A DNA stretch of 64,000 nt, taken from JBCCCJ01 sp039029315 (lineage in GTDB: Bacteria > Bacteroidota > Bacteroidia > J057). Each line of letters begins with the position of its first letter. The stretch's first letter is position 1. The notes beneath the pieces are model-generated. The model saw nothing but the letters and a program-made list of their open reading frames with translations. It made no database searches and was not told the DNA's origin. Where the stretch lies: assembly GCA_039029315.1 (NCBI GenBank), contig JBCCGK010000058.1, positions 1-64,000 of the forward strand, read 5' to 3'. Below are positions 26,129 to 35,006 of this stretch, piece by piece. Made by a program: the position numbers and the translations under genes.

Positions 26129-27193
26129 ATGAATTCAGACCGAACCACAGCGTTGGTGTTAACCCTTACTGAATTACCCGGAATCCAGGCGAAAACAGCT
26201 CATGGCCTGATTCGAGATTCTGAGAGATTCGAGATCCTGGGAGTCATTGATCATGCTCATGCTGGACAAGACGCAGGCGAAGTCGTAGATGGGGTCCACA
26301 TGGGGATTCCTGTGGTCAATTCCAGAGTTGAATTTGAAGCGCAATCAGGCAAAAAGGCAGATCATCTGGTGATCGGTGTCGCCAATGTCGGCGGCATGTT
26401 GAGTAGGGAATGGTTTCCCATCATCGAAGATTGTCTTGAACAAGGCATGTCGATTGTCTGTGGAATGCATGAATTTCTGACAGATATCCCACGATTTGTT
26501 GAGCTATCGGAGAAACATGGAGGCAAGCTCATCGATGTGCGCAAGCCAAAACGGATGCAGGAGCTTCATTTCTGGACAGGTGCTATTCACAGTGTCCCGG
26601 CAGCCAAAATCGCAGTGATGGGGACAGATTGTGCCATCGGGAAACGGACACTGACCCGATTGTTGATGCACGCCTGCCGGGAAGCTGGCTTGAAAACCGA
26701 CCTGATTTACACGGGACAAACTGGTTGGATGCAAGGAGGAAAATACGGCTTTGTGTTAGACGCTGTGCTGAATGATTTTGTCGCTGGAGAATTGGAACAT
26801 GCCATTGTTACCTGCTATGAAGAAACTAAATCGGATGTGATTCTGATTGAAGGACAAGCGGCTTTGCGCAATCCCAGTGGACCTTGTGGGTCAGAATTTT
26901 TGGTCTCAGGTGATGCAAAGGGAGTGATTTTGGTACATGCGCCGGGGAGACCCTATCACAAAGGCTGGAAAGAAGTAGATCGGAAAATTGCCCCTTTGGC
27001 GACTGAAGTGGCACTCGTTCATATGTATGGGTCAGAAGTGCTGGGCATTGGACTCAATACCGCTGGATTAAGCCTCGATCAAGCAAGAGAATGGCAAGCA
27101 CGTTATGAAGATGAGTTGGGGCTACCAGTTGTCTTGCCACTAGATGGAGGAGTGGAAGCGCTGATCCCAAATGTGAAGGCATTGGTGAAGTGA
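26129..27193 (+). CDS. DUF1611 P-loop protein, DgcN-like
   Basis: A 354-residue cytosolic protein with the two DUF1611 halves: a Rossmann-like N-terminal domain (ALVLTLTELPGIQAKTAHGL, HMGIPVVNS, GVANVGGMLSREW) and a C-terminal P-loop domain with VMGTDCAIGKRTLTRLLMHA, the nucleotide site. QTGWMQGGKYGFVLDAVLND and LIEGQAALRNPSGPCGSEFL are family-typical. The family includes DgcN, reported as a D-glutamate N-acetyltransferase that works with a racemase/epimerase (DgcA) to feed D-glutamate into L-glutamate metabolism. A dipeptide-epimerase-type enolase is encoded on the same strand at 31389-32459. I am sure of the family, less of the exact reaction. The ATG at 26129 is used; a TTG two codons earlier is unlikely. 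Confidence 0.85.
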   Translation: MNSDRTTALVLTLTELPGIQAKTAHGLIRDSERFEILGVIDHAHAGQDAGEVVDGVHMGIPVVNSRVEFEAQSGKKADHLVIGVANVGGMLSREWFPIIEDCLEQGMSIVCGMHEFLTDIPRFVELSEKHGGKLIDVRKPKRMQELHFWTGAIHSVPAAKIAVMGTDCAIGKRTLTRLLMHACREAGLKTDLIYTGQTGWMQGGKYGFVLDAVLNDFVAGELEHAIVTCYEETKSDVILIEGQAALRNPSGPCGSEFLVSGDAKGVILVHAPGRPYHKGWKEVDRKIAPLATEVALVHMYGSEVLGIGLNTAGLSLDQAREWQARYEDELGLPVVLPLDGGVEALIPNVKALVK

Positions 27194-27211
27194 GGAGCAA
27201 AAAGGATTGAA

Positions 27212-28654
27212 TTAGGGGAGAAATAGGTCATCCAGACTTAACTCTTTATCTACCCAACCTTTGCTCTGCTCGTTTGGCAATAAGCCAAAAGGCGTAATGA
27301 AGGTCAAAAAGATTTGCTTTTTTGTTTGAGCGTAATACTTGAACAAGGCTATCTTTCTATTAATTGCCTTTGCGTATGATTTTGTAAGAATGAATTCAGA
27401 ACTTGAAAACTTGATCTCAAAGAGATTGATGATTTTATCATTCCTGTCAATCAAAAGATCAATCTGGCATCCATCCATATCTTCTGATCCCGGATGATAA
27501 TAGGATGAATGCGTAGAATATATCCCTGAAATGCCTAAAGATTGTTTGATTTGCGGAAGATGTTTCAAACAAATATTTTCAAAAGCATATCCACTCCAGG
27601 CATTATATGTTGGTGTTTGAGAAAAATTTTTCCAAATACCTAGTCCTTCATGTTTTAGTTTCTGGATAAATTTCAAATAGAAAAGAGAATATTCATCTGT
27701 TAATCTATACCGTAGCTCTCGCTTTTTTTTGCCGAAAGGAAGATATTCAGAAATAAAATCAGATTGCAATAGTTCACTTAATGTCTTGCTCAAGCCTCCC
27801 CCTTTCGGAATTCCTGTGCTGTCACTAATTTCCTTTCTACTATGCCCAGATAGGCGAGCGGCTAGTTGGTGAATGATAGCAATATGATTTTCTGGGCGAT
27901 CAAACAATGAAGGATATAATTGTTGGAATTCATCATATAACATGCCGTTTGAAGAATCAAAACATATTCTGTCAATGTTTTGTGCTACACTTTCTCCTTT
28001 ACGAATTTCTTTTAAATAGTGAGGGATGCCTCCTGTAACCATATAAAGTTCGACAATTTGGTATCGTTCGACTATTATCCTTCGTTCCTGTAAAAATGAC
28101 TCTACTTCAAATAAAGTAAATGGACGTAATCTGATCCGTTTCGTAATGCGATTGTATAAACCGCCTTTGTCATGTACAACCTTTTGAATCATCCAGGAAG
28201 CTGCTGATCCACAGATCACTACCACGACCTGATTCTTAACAGCCCAGCTGTTCCAGAAAAATCCAAATGCTTTTAAAAATCCTGATTTATGTGAAGCTAG
28301 CCATGGAAGCTCATCGAAGAAAATAATTCGTTTCCTATCCTTTTTTATTCTTTCTAAATACAAAATCAATAACCTGAATGCCTCCAACCAAGTAGATGGA
28401 GGGGCTATGGGTAAGGGAGAACGAGTGTATAGATTTAGGACAATAGCGAAGTTCTCAAGTTGTTCTTTTTTACTTGCATGTTGAATCCCTGTGATCTCAA
28501 AGTCAATATCTTTTCTATATGTAGTTTGTACCAAGAAGGTCTTGCCTACTCTTCTACGCCCAATCACGGAAATCAACTCCGATTCATTACTTTCCAGGGC
28601 ATCTTTTAATATTGACACCTCATTTTTTCTGCCAACAAGTGTAGAATATTTCAT
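27212..28654 (-). CDS. AAA ATPase with PD-(D/E)XK-like C-terminal domain
   Basis: A 480-residue protein of the archaeal-type ATPase/DUF234 class. Residues ~25-45 carry the Walker A region ISVIGRRRVGKTFLVQTTYR; Walker B is KRIIFFDELPWLASH (~115-128); VVVICGSAASWMIQK is the sensor segment. A winged-helix region follows (GHSRKEISDSTGIPKGGGLS). The last ~120 residues end in CQIDLLIDRNDKIINLFEIK, a PD-(D/E)XK nuclease-like core with the Asp and ExK residues present. These proteins are frequent, laterally mobile genes with unknown biology, thought to be conflict- or mobile-element-related. It is opposite in strand to its neighbours, lies between two genes that usually pair, and its 5' side carries two palindromes at 28660-28749. 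The fragment at 1-315 is a paralogue. Confidence 0.85.
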   Translation of the reverse strand: MKYSTLVGRKNEVSILKDALESNESELISVIGRRRVGKTFLVQTTYRKDIDFEITGIQHASKKEQLENFAIVLNLYTRSPLPIAPPSTWLEAFRLLILYLERIKKDRKRIIFFDELPWLASHKSGFLKAFGFFWNSWAVKNQVVVVICGSAASWMIQKVVHDKGGLYNRITKRIRLRPFTLFEVESFLQERRIIVERYQIVELYMVTGGIPHYLKEIRKGESVAQNIDRICFDSSNGMLYDEFQQLYPSLFDRPENHIAIIHQLAARLSGHSRKEISDSTGIPKGGGLSKTLSELLQSDFISEYLPFGKKKRELRYRLTDEYSLFYLKFIQKLKHEGLGIWKNFSQTPTYNAWSGYAFENICLKHLPQIKQSLGISGIYSTHSSYYHPGSEDMDGCQIDLLIDRNDKIINLFEIKFSSSEFILTKSYAKAINRKIALFKYYAQTKKQIFLTFITPFGLLPNEQSKGWVDKELSLDDLFLP

Positions 28655-28659
28655 TATCT

Positions 28660-28749
28660 CTCGCCTTAAGTGATGAAAATAAGAACTTAAGGCGAGATAT
28701 GAAAAAATATCCCTCGCCTTAAGTGGGAAAAATTAGGAGATAAGGCGAG
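28660..28749. promoter_or_regulatory. two CTCGCCTTA palindromes upstream of the ATPase gene
   Basis: First palindrome: CTCGCCTTAAGT (28660-28671), 13-base loop, ACTTAAGGCGAG (28685-28696), a perfect 12-bp stem. Second: CTCGCCTTA (28713-28721), 19-base loop, TAAGGCGAG (28741-28749), a perfect 9-bp stem. All four arms carry the same 9-mer and lie 6-95 bases upstream of the ATPase ATG. They could be an operator array, an RNA leader structure, or the end of a transposed cassette. Confidence 0.75.
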
Positions 28750-28774
28750 AGATTAGAGAAAGTAATGGTCGCTT

Positions 28775-29639
28775 TCAATCAAAAATCATCCCCTTTGGAT
28801 TGATTCTCCAGTGATACTTTTGTGCTTCTCCAAAATCATTAAAATCCATCCGCTCTCCTTTTTCGATTTCACAGAATGCGCGATACATCTGACCAGCAGC
28901 AATGTCTGGCTGCATTCTTCCCACACCTTTACAGAATCCAGGAATGGAGGCATATTCGATCTTCGGACCTACTCTATGGCCGCCATATCAAGCGTTGTTG
29001 CACACCTTGTTTATTCAAGACCCAAAAGAGTTCATAGCCGCCTGCACCATCGCTATGCATTTGACGGACAAAATAGGTGTCTCCCTGTCGATGGGCCCAG
29101 TATCTCTCTGAGAATTCAAATAGATCTTCAAAGAAGATGGAAGGGATCTGAAAAGATTCCCCATTTATGGTATAACTGATCCCATTCACCTGACTTTTTG
29201 GAAGTCCACCATCTGTTCCCCAAAATGGTCGACCATTGATAGCAATTATCCATCCTTCTTGGGATTTGGAGAGTCTTTTTTTGAATGGATCAAATGACGA
29301 TAAAGAACAATCAAATGAAAAATTCTGTTTATCCGCTTGAGGCACATCATCGAGTTTTTTGATTCTTGACAAATGCATATATCCCTCGATAGATGATTCC
29401 TGACAAGCCATTGAATAGGGATTGCTAAAGATGGATACCATTCCCCAGTCTTTTTCTACTACATCATAGACAACAAACAATTCATTCTCAAAAACCTGAA
29501 CAAGCACTTCCGAGGAGGAATTGGGAGCTTTGCGGACATTGGTATAACCATCAGGATCTTGAATGATCGCAAAATGAAACTGACTCCAGGCAAAGGAGAC
29601 GAAGAAAAAAAGGAAACAGCAAGAGATAAGTGGTTTCAT
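28775..29639 (-). pseudogene. SH3-domain secreted protein with a frameshift
   Basis: The frame from the ATG at 29639 encodes a signal peptide (MKPLISCCFLFFFVSFAWSQ), then a bacterial SH3 domain (GYTNVRKAPNSSSEVLVQVF, ENELFVVYDVVEKDWGMVSI), and stops early at 28974 after VQQRLIWRP. A different frame continues from 28987 as YGGHRVGPKIEYASIPGFCK and runs 70 residues to a TGA at 28775-28777, ending RINPKGMIFD. Joined by one missing base near 28988-28990 (VQQRLI then YGGHRV), it gives ~288 residues of uniform composition. So either the gene carries a 1-base deletion or the read has an error. SH3b proteins bind cell-wall or surface peptides; the function here is unknown. Confidence 0.7.
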
Positions 29640-29752
29640 TATTTGACGAGTTGGAAAACCTGGTCCAGAACGACATCTTTTCCTTTGAGTCGATGTGTGA
29701 AACTAAGAAAATATCTGGCAAATGACTTTCCTGAACAAAGGTGATGGTCGAA

Positions 29753-31093
29753 TCAGGGAGCGGCCAGAAGCAGTAATTTTTTTGTGATGCGAGAGTGAGT
29801 CTTCTGATCAATGAGCAGGACAGAATATATACCAGCTGATAATTTACCTAAATCAATCCGGGTTCCAGCAAGCACATCCTTCTTATGAGAAACGACCTGC
29901 CCCAAATGATTCAGAATAGTTACATCCGACTGTTCTATCCCGCTTATGCTAACCTGCTGCGTGGTCGGGTTAGGAGAAAGAACAATGTCCTCTGATTGCG
30001 GAAGTGGAGAATCCAAACCTAGTGACGAAAGAGAAGAGGCAAATCCTATTCCCCATTGATATTCATCCAGGCTGTTGACCATCCCCAATTGTGTATCGTC
30101 TAGATCTCTGCCAGTATACCACATCTGAAATTGTTGGTTTGTCGGATGGTAGAGGACGCTTGGATGAGAAGCCCAAAAGGCATCCCAACTGCCTGAGGGA
30201 CCGACTTCCAGAACGGGATTGATAGTCGCCTTGCTCCAATGAATTCCATCTATACTATGTGCATATCCGACAGAAAACAATTCCATAGACCAGCTATCCA
30301 AAGCAGAATACCACATGAGATATGTATTGTCATACCTGAGAACACTTGGTTCCGCTACAGAAGCAGAATCCCAATTATTTTGTGAGCCTGGAATCAGAAT
30401 CGCTTCGACATGTTTGTCCCAATTGATTCCGTCAAGCGAAGTCGCATATCCAATTCCTGCGCCTCCATCACTTGGATTTCCATTGAAAGAGAGATCCACG
30501 GAAGCATACCACATTTTGAAAGTATCTCCATCCTGAATGACAGATGGGCTTGAAAGGAATAGCTCATCCCAGCCTTGATCATCAGCTTTCATGACCGGAT
30601 TGTTGGGATACTTGGTCCAGTTGATTCCATCTGGAGATGTGGAATAGCCAATTTGATGATCCAATATGTTGGCTTGCGGATTCTTTCTCCCCGCATACCA
30701 CATCTTGTATCGTTCGTTTGCAGGAGCAGTCATGTCTTTGAGGACAGTTGGCGTTTCTACTCCATCTGCATCGAAATCCGAGACATCCGTACTGATATCT
30801 ACAACTGGATTGGCAGGATGTTCTGTCCATGACAAGCCGTCTAATGACCAGGCATATCCGATACGGACATGAGCAACCGTATCAGAATTCATGGTCCAGC
30901 CACTTCCAGCAAACCACATTTTGAGAGTATCATTGTCCAGCATCACATATGGGTCAGCACTTGCCAGGCCATTCCAGCTTGGAAAACTCGCAGAATGAGG
31001 CAACACCGGACTCAGATGTTTTACCCAGGCCGTTTGTGTGAAAACTGAATTGAATAAGGCAAGCAAGGACAAGGTAGAAATCAAGTATTTCAC
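29753..31093 (-). CDS. T9SS-exported beta-propeller, glycosidase-family-43-like fold
   Basis: About 446 residues from a GTG at 31093, chosen because it gives the signal peptide (start-KYLISTLSLLALFNSVFTQ); the open frame continues to an ATG at 31207 but that extension is unlike a signal. The body is built of ~60-residue blades each with a variant of MWY(A/S/T)G, IGYAxSxDGxxW and NPV, typical of five-bladed propellers of GH43/GH62-like and related proteins. Catalytic acids cannot be assigned, so enzymatic activity is uncertain. The last ~80 residues (VLSPNPTTQQVSISG, LSAGIYSVLLI) are a type A T9SS sorting domain that targets it across the outer membrane. Confidence 0.8.
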   Translation of the reverse strand: MKYLISTLSLLALFNSVFTQTAWVKHLSPVLPHSASFPSWNGLASADPYVMLDNDTLKMWFAGSGWTMNSDTVAHVRIGYAWSLDGLSWTEHPANPVVDISTDVSDFDADGVETPTVLKDMTAPANERYKMWYAGRKNPQANILDHQIGYSTSPDGINWTKYPNNPVMKADDQGWDELFLSSPSVIQDGDTFKMWYASVDLSFNGNPSDGGAGIGYATSLDGINWDKHVEAILIPGSQNNWDSASVAEPSVLRYDNTYLMWYSALDSWSMELFSVGYAHSIDGIHWSKATINPVLEVGPSGSWDAFWASHPSVLYHPTNQQFQMWYTGRDLDDTQLGMVNSLDEYQWGIGFASSLSSLGLDSPLPQSEDIVLSPNPTTQQVSISGIEQSDVTILNHLGQVVSHKKDVLAGTRIDLGKLSAGIYSVLLIDQKTHSRITKKLLLLAAP

Positions 31094-31388
31094 GGAATAA
31101 TTGGTTGTAGCTACTGAAAAAAAGGAGGCTTCAGATTGGTAAGCCCTTATTGGAGCTTCTGTCTGTGAGGTCGAAGCATTGGCTGGCCTATGTCCTCTCA
31201 CACTCAACAGAGAATCAATTGGATGACAATTGGACCTTTATTTTGGGAGGAAGTTTAATGGAAAGATCATGAATTGGGATTCAGTGCCGGATCCTTGGAT
31301 GAAAGGTACAATAGATCCATAAAAAAGCTTACCTTTTCCATTTGATAGTCCAATACTTACTGCTTCATTTAACTGTCTTTCTATTTCT

Positions 31389-32459
31389 ATGAAAATCACC
31401 TCTATTACCGCTGAAAAAATCGCTCTCGGCTTGACGAGACCTTATTCTATTGCATACAAAACTGTAACGGATGTATCGATTTGCAAACTTGTTGTACAAT
31501 TGGAAAACGGTTGGCGTGGTTTGGGGGCCTGTAATCCCAGCAAACAGGTTGTCGGTGAAGGCTTGGATGATACTTTGGCAGCCTTGACGGAGGAGAGGTT
31601 AGCTCCCTTGATTGGTAGAGACATTCGTCATCTTCCGCAGCTATGTCAGGATATTCAAACCCTGTTTCCAATGATGCCAGGCGTGCAAGTCGCCCTTGAT
31701 ATTGCCTTTCATGATTTGTTTTCCCGATACCTGGATGTACCATTGGTAGACTATCTGGGACGAAAACACAAGAGCATGGCTACCTCTATTACCATCGGAA
31801 TCAAGAATGTAGAAGGTACCCTTGAAGAAGCACAGGAGTATCGGGACAGAGGGTTTCGGATTCTTAAGGTAAAACTCGGAAATGACCTGCATCAAGACCT
31901 GGCGCGCTTGAAGGCATTGCGCGCTACTTTCGGGAATCAGATGGGAATTCGTGTAGATGCCAATCAGGGATATTCTGCGGAAGAGGTGCGACAGTTTCAC
32001 ACAGCGACTGCTGGAATGGAGCTGGAATTGGTGGAGCAACCCATGCCAGCCCAAGACATTGGTGGAATGAAGGCTTTGCCAGAAGAGGTTCGACACACCA
32101 TTGCGGCAGATGAATCCTTGATCCATTCGGCGGATGCGGATGTACTTGCAGCAGACCCCAAAGCCTGTGGTGTTTTCAACATCAAACTCATGAAATGCGG
32201 CGGAATTTATGAAGCCATGCGTATCGCCGAAGTAGCACGACTTCGTAACATCGCTCTGATGTGGGGCTGCAATGATGAAAGTATCATCAGTATTACGGCA
32301 GCTTTGCATGCAGCATTTGCTTGCGCGAACACCAGGTATATCGACCTCGATGGAAGCCTGGATCTGGCCGAAGACATCGTCTCAGGAGGATTTGTGATTA
32401 AGGATGGAATGATGTCCATTGCAGGAGGTCCAGGATTGGGACTCAAAGAGATTCGTTGA
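31389..32459 (+). CDS. dipeptide epimerase / DgcA-like, enolase superfamily
   Basis: A 356-residue enolase-superfamily enzyme. It abstracts and returns an alpha proton from a dipeptide or acyl-amino acid, for example L-Ala-D-Glu to L-Ala-L-Glu. Residues are readable: catalytic lysine in ILKVKLG, metal ligands in RVDANQGY, VEQP and ADES, second catalytic lysine in IKLMKCGG, and the DLDG motif (IDLDGSLDL) that marks dipeptide epimerases through binding of the substrate amino group. The DUF1611 gene 4.2 kb upstream on the same strand suggests a DgcN/DgcA-type pair handling D-glutamate or murein peptides. Its 3' end overlaps the convergent amidase gene by 17 bp. Confidence 0.9.
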   Translation: MKITSITAEKIALGLTRPYSIAYKTVTDVSICKLVVQLENGWRGLGACNPSKQVVGEGLDDTLAALTEERLAPLIGRDIRHLPQLCQDIQTLFPMMPGVQVALDIAFHDLFSRYLDVPLVDYLGRKHKSMATSITIGIKNVEGTLEEAQEYRDRGFRILKVKLGNDLHQDLARLKALRATFGNQMGIRVDANQGYSAEEVRQFHTATAGMELELVEQPMPAQDIGGMKALPEEVRHTIAADESLIHSADADVLAADPKACGVFNIKLMKCGGIYEAMRIAEVARLRNIALMWGCNDESIISITAALHAAFACANTRYIDLDGSLDLAEDIVSGGFVIKDGMMSIAGGPGLGLKEIR

Positions 32460-33924
32460 TGGCGACTCTTGCCAATTTGACCAATTCCCAATAAGGAGGA
32501 CGATAGCCATATTCCGCTTGAAATTCCTCTGCCAGGAGATAGACGCGGTCTCTGACTTGCTGATGTCGATCTGTAAAGGATTGTACGCGCAAGGCGGTTG
32601 AAGCACTCATGCCCTCCGGAATCGGTCCCACCTTGCCAAACATATTGAGCAGCATGCTGTATCCTTTGGCCAGTCGGCCGACAGGTAACATCCAGATCGA
32701 AAAGGGTAGCCCCTGACCTGCATCAGCCCCTTCCAGCATCACATCAATGGTGGCATTGTCCACATGATCCTGATAGAGGGTTTCTGGATCTCGCCATTCT
32801 GCGACCACTGATAACTGAGGATCATATTCCAGATCAGAGGGTTCGTGGGTCTCAAAATGTTCGACCCCAATCAAGGACAGCCATCGCAATAATCCCGGAG
32901 CAGAAATGGTGGAAATCCCCATCCAAAGATCGATGCCGTTCTTGGCATAAACCGTGGACGCTACCTCGGAGCAAAACTGCTTGTCTGGATCTTGCCAGTC
33001 CATGGCAAAATCATATGGGATGTGGCGTTGATCGGCATCATCAAGTGCTTGTCTGGCCGCTTGGTGGGGGAGGAGTGGATTGACCTGAACCGATTTCAAA
33101 TCGGGACGTGTTCGCAATACCAGTATTCGGAGTTTTTTGTCTTTGAGGTAGGTTTCAAGGTCAGCTACCTTCACCCCGGATTCTATATGGGCTTCAATGA
33201 TTGATGCTGTATGAGTGGTCTCATCGACATGTGCGAGCGCCACATGCGAGAAGTTGCCAGGAAAATTATTCCCACGAGCGATCAGCGCAGAGGTGGCAGC
33301 GCCTCCTCTGGACAGCAGAATGTCGCCACTGTGAATCTTTACTCCAAGAATACTGGCCATCGGACTTTGGGAGGAAATGCCTTCCCCGGCCAATAAGGGT
33401 TGTACCCTCTCCGGTGGAGCTTGCAACATGACTTCTTCCAGGGCTGCCCGACTCCCATACAGGAGGCGATACAAGGCAATCCGAGCTTGCTGATTGTTAG
33501 CGATATCCCAATAGATGGATTGTTGTTTGAGCCAGGATCTCAATTGGGCACAATGACGCGAAAAGTCGGGTAGACGATCATAACAGACAGCAACAGAGGG
33601 CGCAATCGCAAAGACTGCCTGCTCCAGTTGACGCAATCTGGGATCATCGGCAGCTAGTCGTCGGTCTTTCAGGCTATCCAGCAACTCTTCGAATACTGCT
33701 AGCTGTTGGTCGAGTTGAGGCGCAATCGTTTTGCATCCGACTGCCTTTGCTTGCAGAAAGCTGCTTTCCAGATTTTCCCAAATGGCATCTTGATTCCAGA
33801 CAAAAGGCTCTCCTTCTGGTTTGGGTGGGAGGGGAGGCGTAGAATCAGGAATAAGGAGGATTCCGTATAGGATCACTATTCCCAATAAAATCGCAAGAAT
33901 CATAAAACGGCGATTGCGTAACAT
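32443..33924 (-). CDS. YiiX-like permuted papain-fold amidase, membrane-anchored
   Basis: A 493-residue protein with an N-terminal membrane anchor (MILAILLGIVILYGILLIP at about 8-26). A helical domain follows (to about 185), then a YaeF/YiiX-type permuted NlpC/P60 (C92) domain. It has the circularly permuted order: His in NFSHVALAHVDE comes first, after IHSGDILLSRGG, and the nucleophilic Cys later in DKQFCSEVASTVYAKNGI. Such enzymes cleave amide or thioester bonds in peptidoglycan peptides or lipids. With the epimerase convergent next to it, a murein-peptide role is plausible but unproven. The C-terminal ~120 residues have no recognised domain. Confidence 0.8.
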   Translation of the reverse strand: MLRNRRFMILAILLGIVILYGILLIPDSTPPLPPKPEGEPFVWNQDAIWENLESSFLQAKAVGCKTIAPQLDQQLAVFEELLDSLKDRRLAADDPRLRQLEQAVFAIAPSVAVCYDRLPDFSRHCAQLRSWLKQQSIYWDIANNQQARIALYRLLYGSRAALEEVMLQAPPERVQPLLAGEGISSQSPMASILGVKIHSGDILLSRGGAATSALIARGNNFPGNFSHVALAHVDETTHTASIIEAHIESGVKVADLETYLKDKKLRILVLRTRPDLKSVQVNPLLPHQAARQALDDADQRHIPYDFAMDWQDPDKQFCSEVASTVYAKNGIDLWMGISTISAPGLLRWLSLIGVEHFETHEPSDLEYDPQLSVVAEWRDPETLYQDHVDNATIDVMLEGADAGQGLPFSIWMLPVGRLAKGYSMLLNMFGKVGPIPEGMSASTALRVQSFTDRHQQVRDRVYLLAEEFQAEYGYRPPYWELVKLARVAINESL

Positions 33925-33983
33925 GAGTCAGTCGTTAGGACGAATGATTTCTCAAGTTACGCAATCCATTGAGTATGAAAAAA

Positions 33984-34763
33984 TTATTCCAAAACGATCC
34001 CTGTTCCCCATCCATCATATTCTCCTGCACAAGACTCTGCAAGGCGCATAAGTTGGAGAACCACATCGTCAATGGAGGCGGGATCTACTCGATCTACACG
34101 AGAGATCATCAAGCTATAAGGAAGACCGCTTGAGTCATGTCGCACCCCTTGTGAACAGATGGTGAACCGCTGATGATGGATTTGTGAGATGAATCGTGTG
34201 CGAGAAGGTTCATCAGGAAAATAGAGAAAATGTTCTACCTCTCTGGCCTGGCTCAGGTTATCTCCATGTTGTTCCAGCTTCTCAATGACTCTTCGATTGA
34301 GAATGGACTGATATTCCTGGGAAGATGGATAAAGGAATTCTCGATAAAAATTCCACTTGGGATCTGTGTTGGAGGAAGAAGTATATTGATGTCCTGAAAA
34401 ACTCTCCATGACCTCTTCGATCACACCGTCGAAGTCAATAGAGGATTGACAATAAAAATAAAAAATTCGATGCGAACGAGATGTGTTTCTGGCGACATAC
34501 AAGCCGCCAAGATTTACAGACATATGTTCGGATAACCTGTCCTCCATGACATACAGGATTTCTGCCTCTCCAGGATTTGTCAGTCCAAATTCATTCGGAT
34601 CATTGAGCTTCACGGTTACCTGCACCAATTCCGTTTTGCCCAAGATAGGGATATGTGGAGAGAGTGCGAGATCAAGCATGATCGATGCGGGCTGATTTTC
34701 AACTGTGCAGAAATAGAAATCCCATTCTGGTAGGGAGTAGGGTGCGGTTTTTTGATTTTTCAT
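33984..34763 (-). CDS. DUF695 / RraB-fold two-domain protein
   Basis: A 259-residue cytosolic protein. Residues ~1-135 fit DUF695 (WDFYFCTVENQPASIMLDLA, HRIFYFYCQSSIDFD); residues ~150-259 fit the RraB fold (IEKLEQHGDNLSQAREVEHF, LYFPDEPSRTRF, ending AGEYDGWGTGIV). The YDGWGT ending is the strongest mark. In E. coli RraB inhibits RNase E, but the Bacteroidota combination with DUF695 has no established partner, so only the fold is claimed. It lies 59 bp upstream of the amidase gene on the same strand and could be co-transcribed with it. Confidence 0.8.
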   Translation of the reverse strand: MKNQKTAPYSLPEWDFYFCTVENQPASIMLDLALSPHIPILGKTELVQVTVKLNDPNEFGLTNPGEAEILYVMEDRLSEHMSVNLGGLYVARNTSRSHRIFYFYCQSSIDFDGVIEEVMESFSGHQYTSSSNTDPKWNFYREFLYPSSQEYQSILNRRVIEKLEQHGDNLSQAREVEHFLYFPDEPSRTRFISQIHHQRFTICSQGVRHDSSGLPYSLMISRVDRVDPASIDDVVLQLMRLAESCAGEYDGWGTGIVLE

Positions 34764-35006
34764 AGTGCAATACTGGAACTATGTTGGCTGGAGAATTGCA
34801 CATGCGGATACGCATTGGCCCACCAGCGAGTGAGTCAAAATGGTAGCGCTCGACACGTAAGAACGAACCAGAGAGTTGGGGATAGGTTTCTGATATACAG
34901 GAAGACGCTCTGGCTTTCTTTTCCAAAGATACTCAACCGACTTTCAGCTGATACCTTTGCAGGGGTAAATGGTTACATCTTGTACGAATCCGGTTCGAAT
35001 TCCTGT

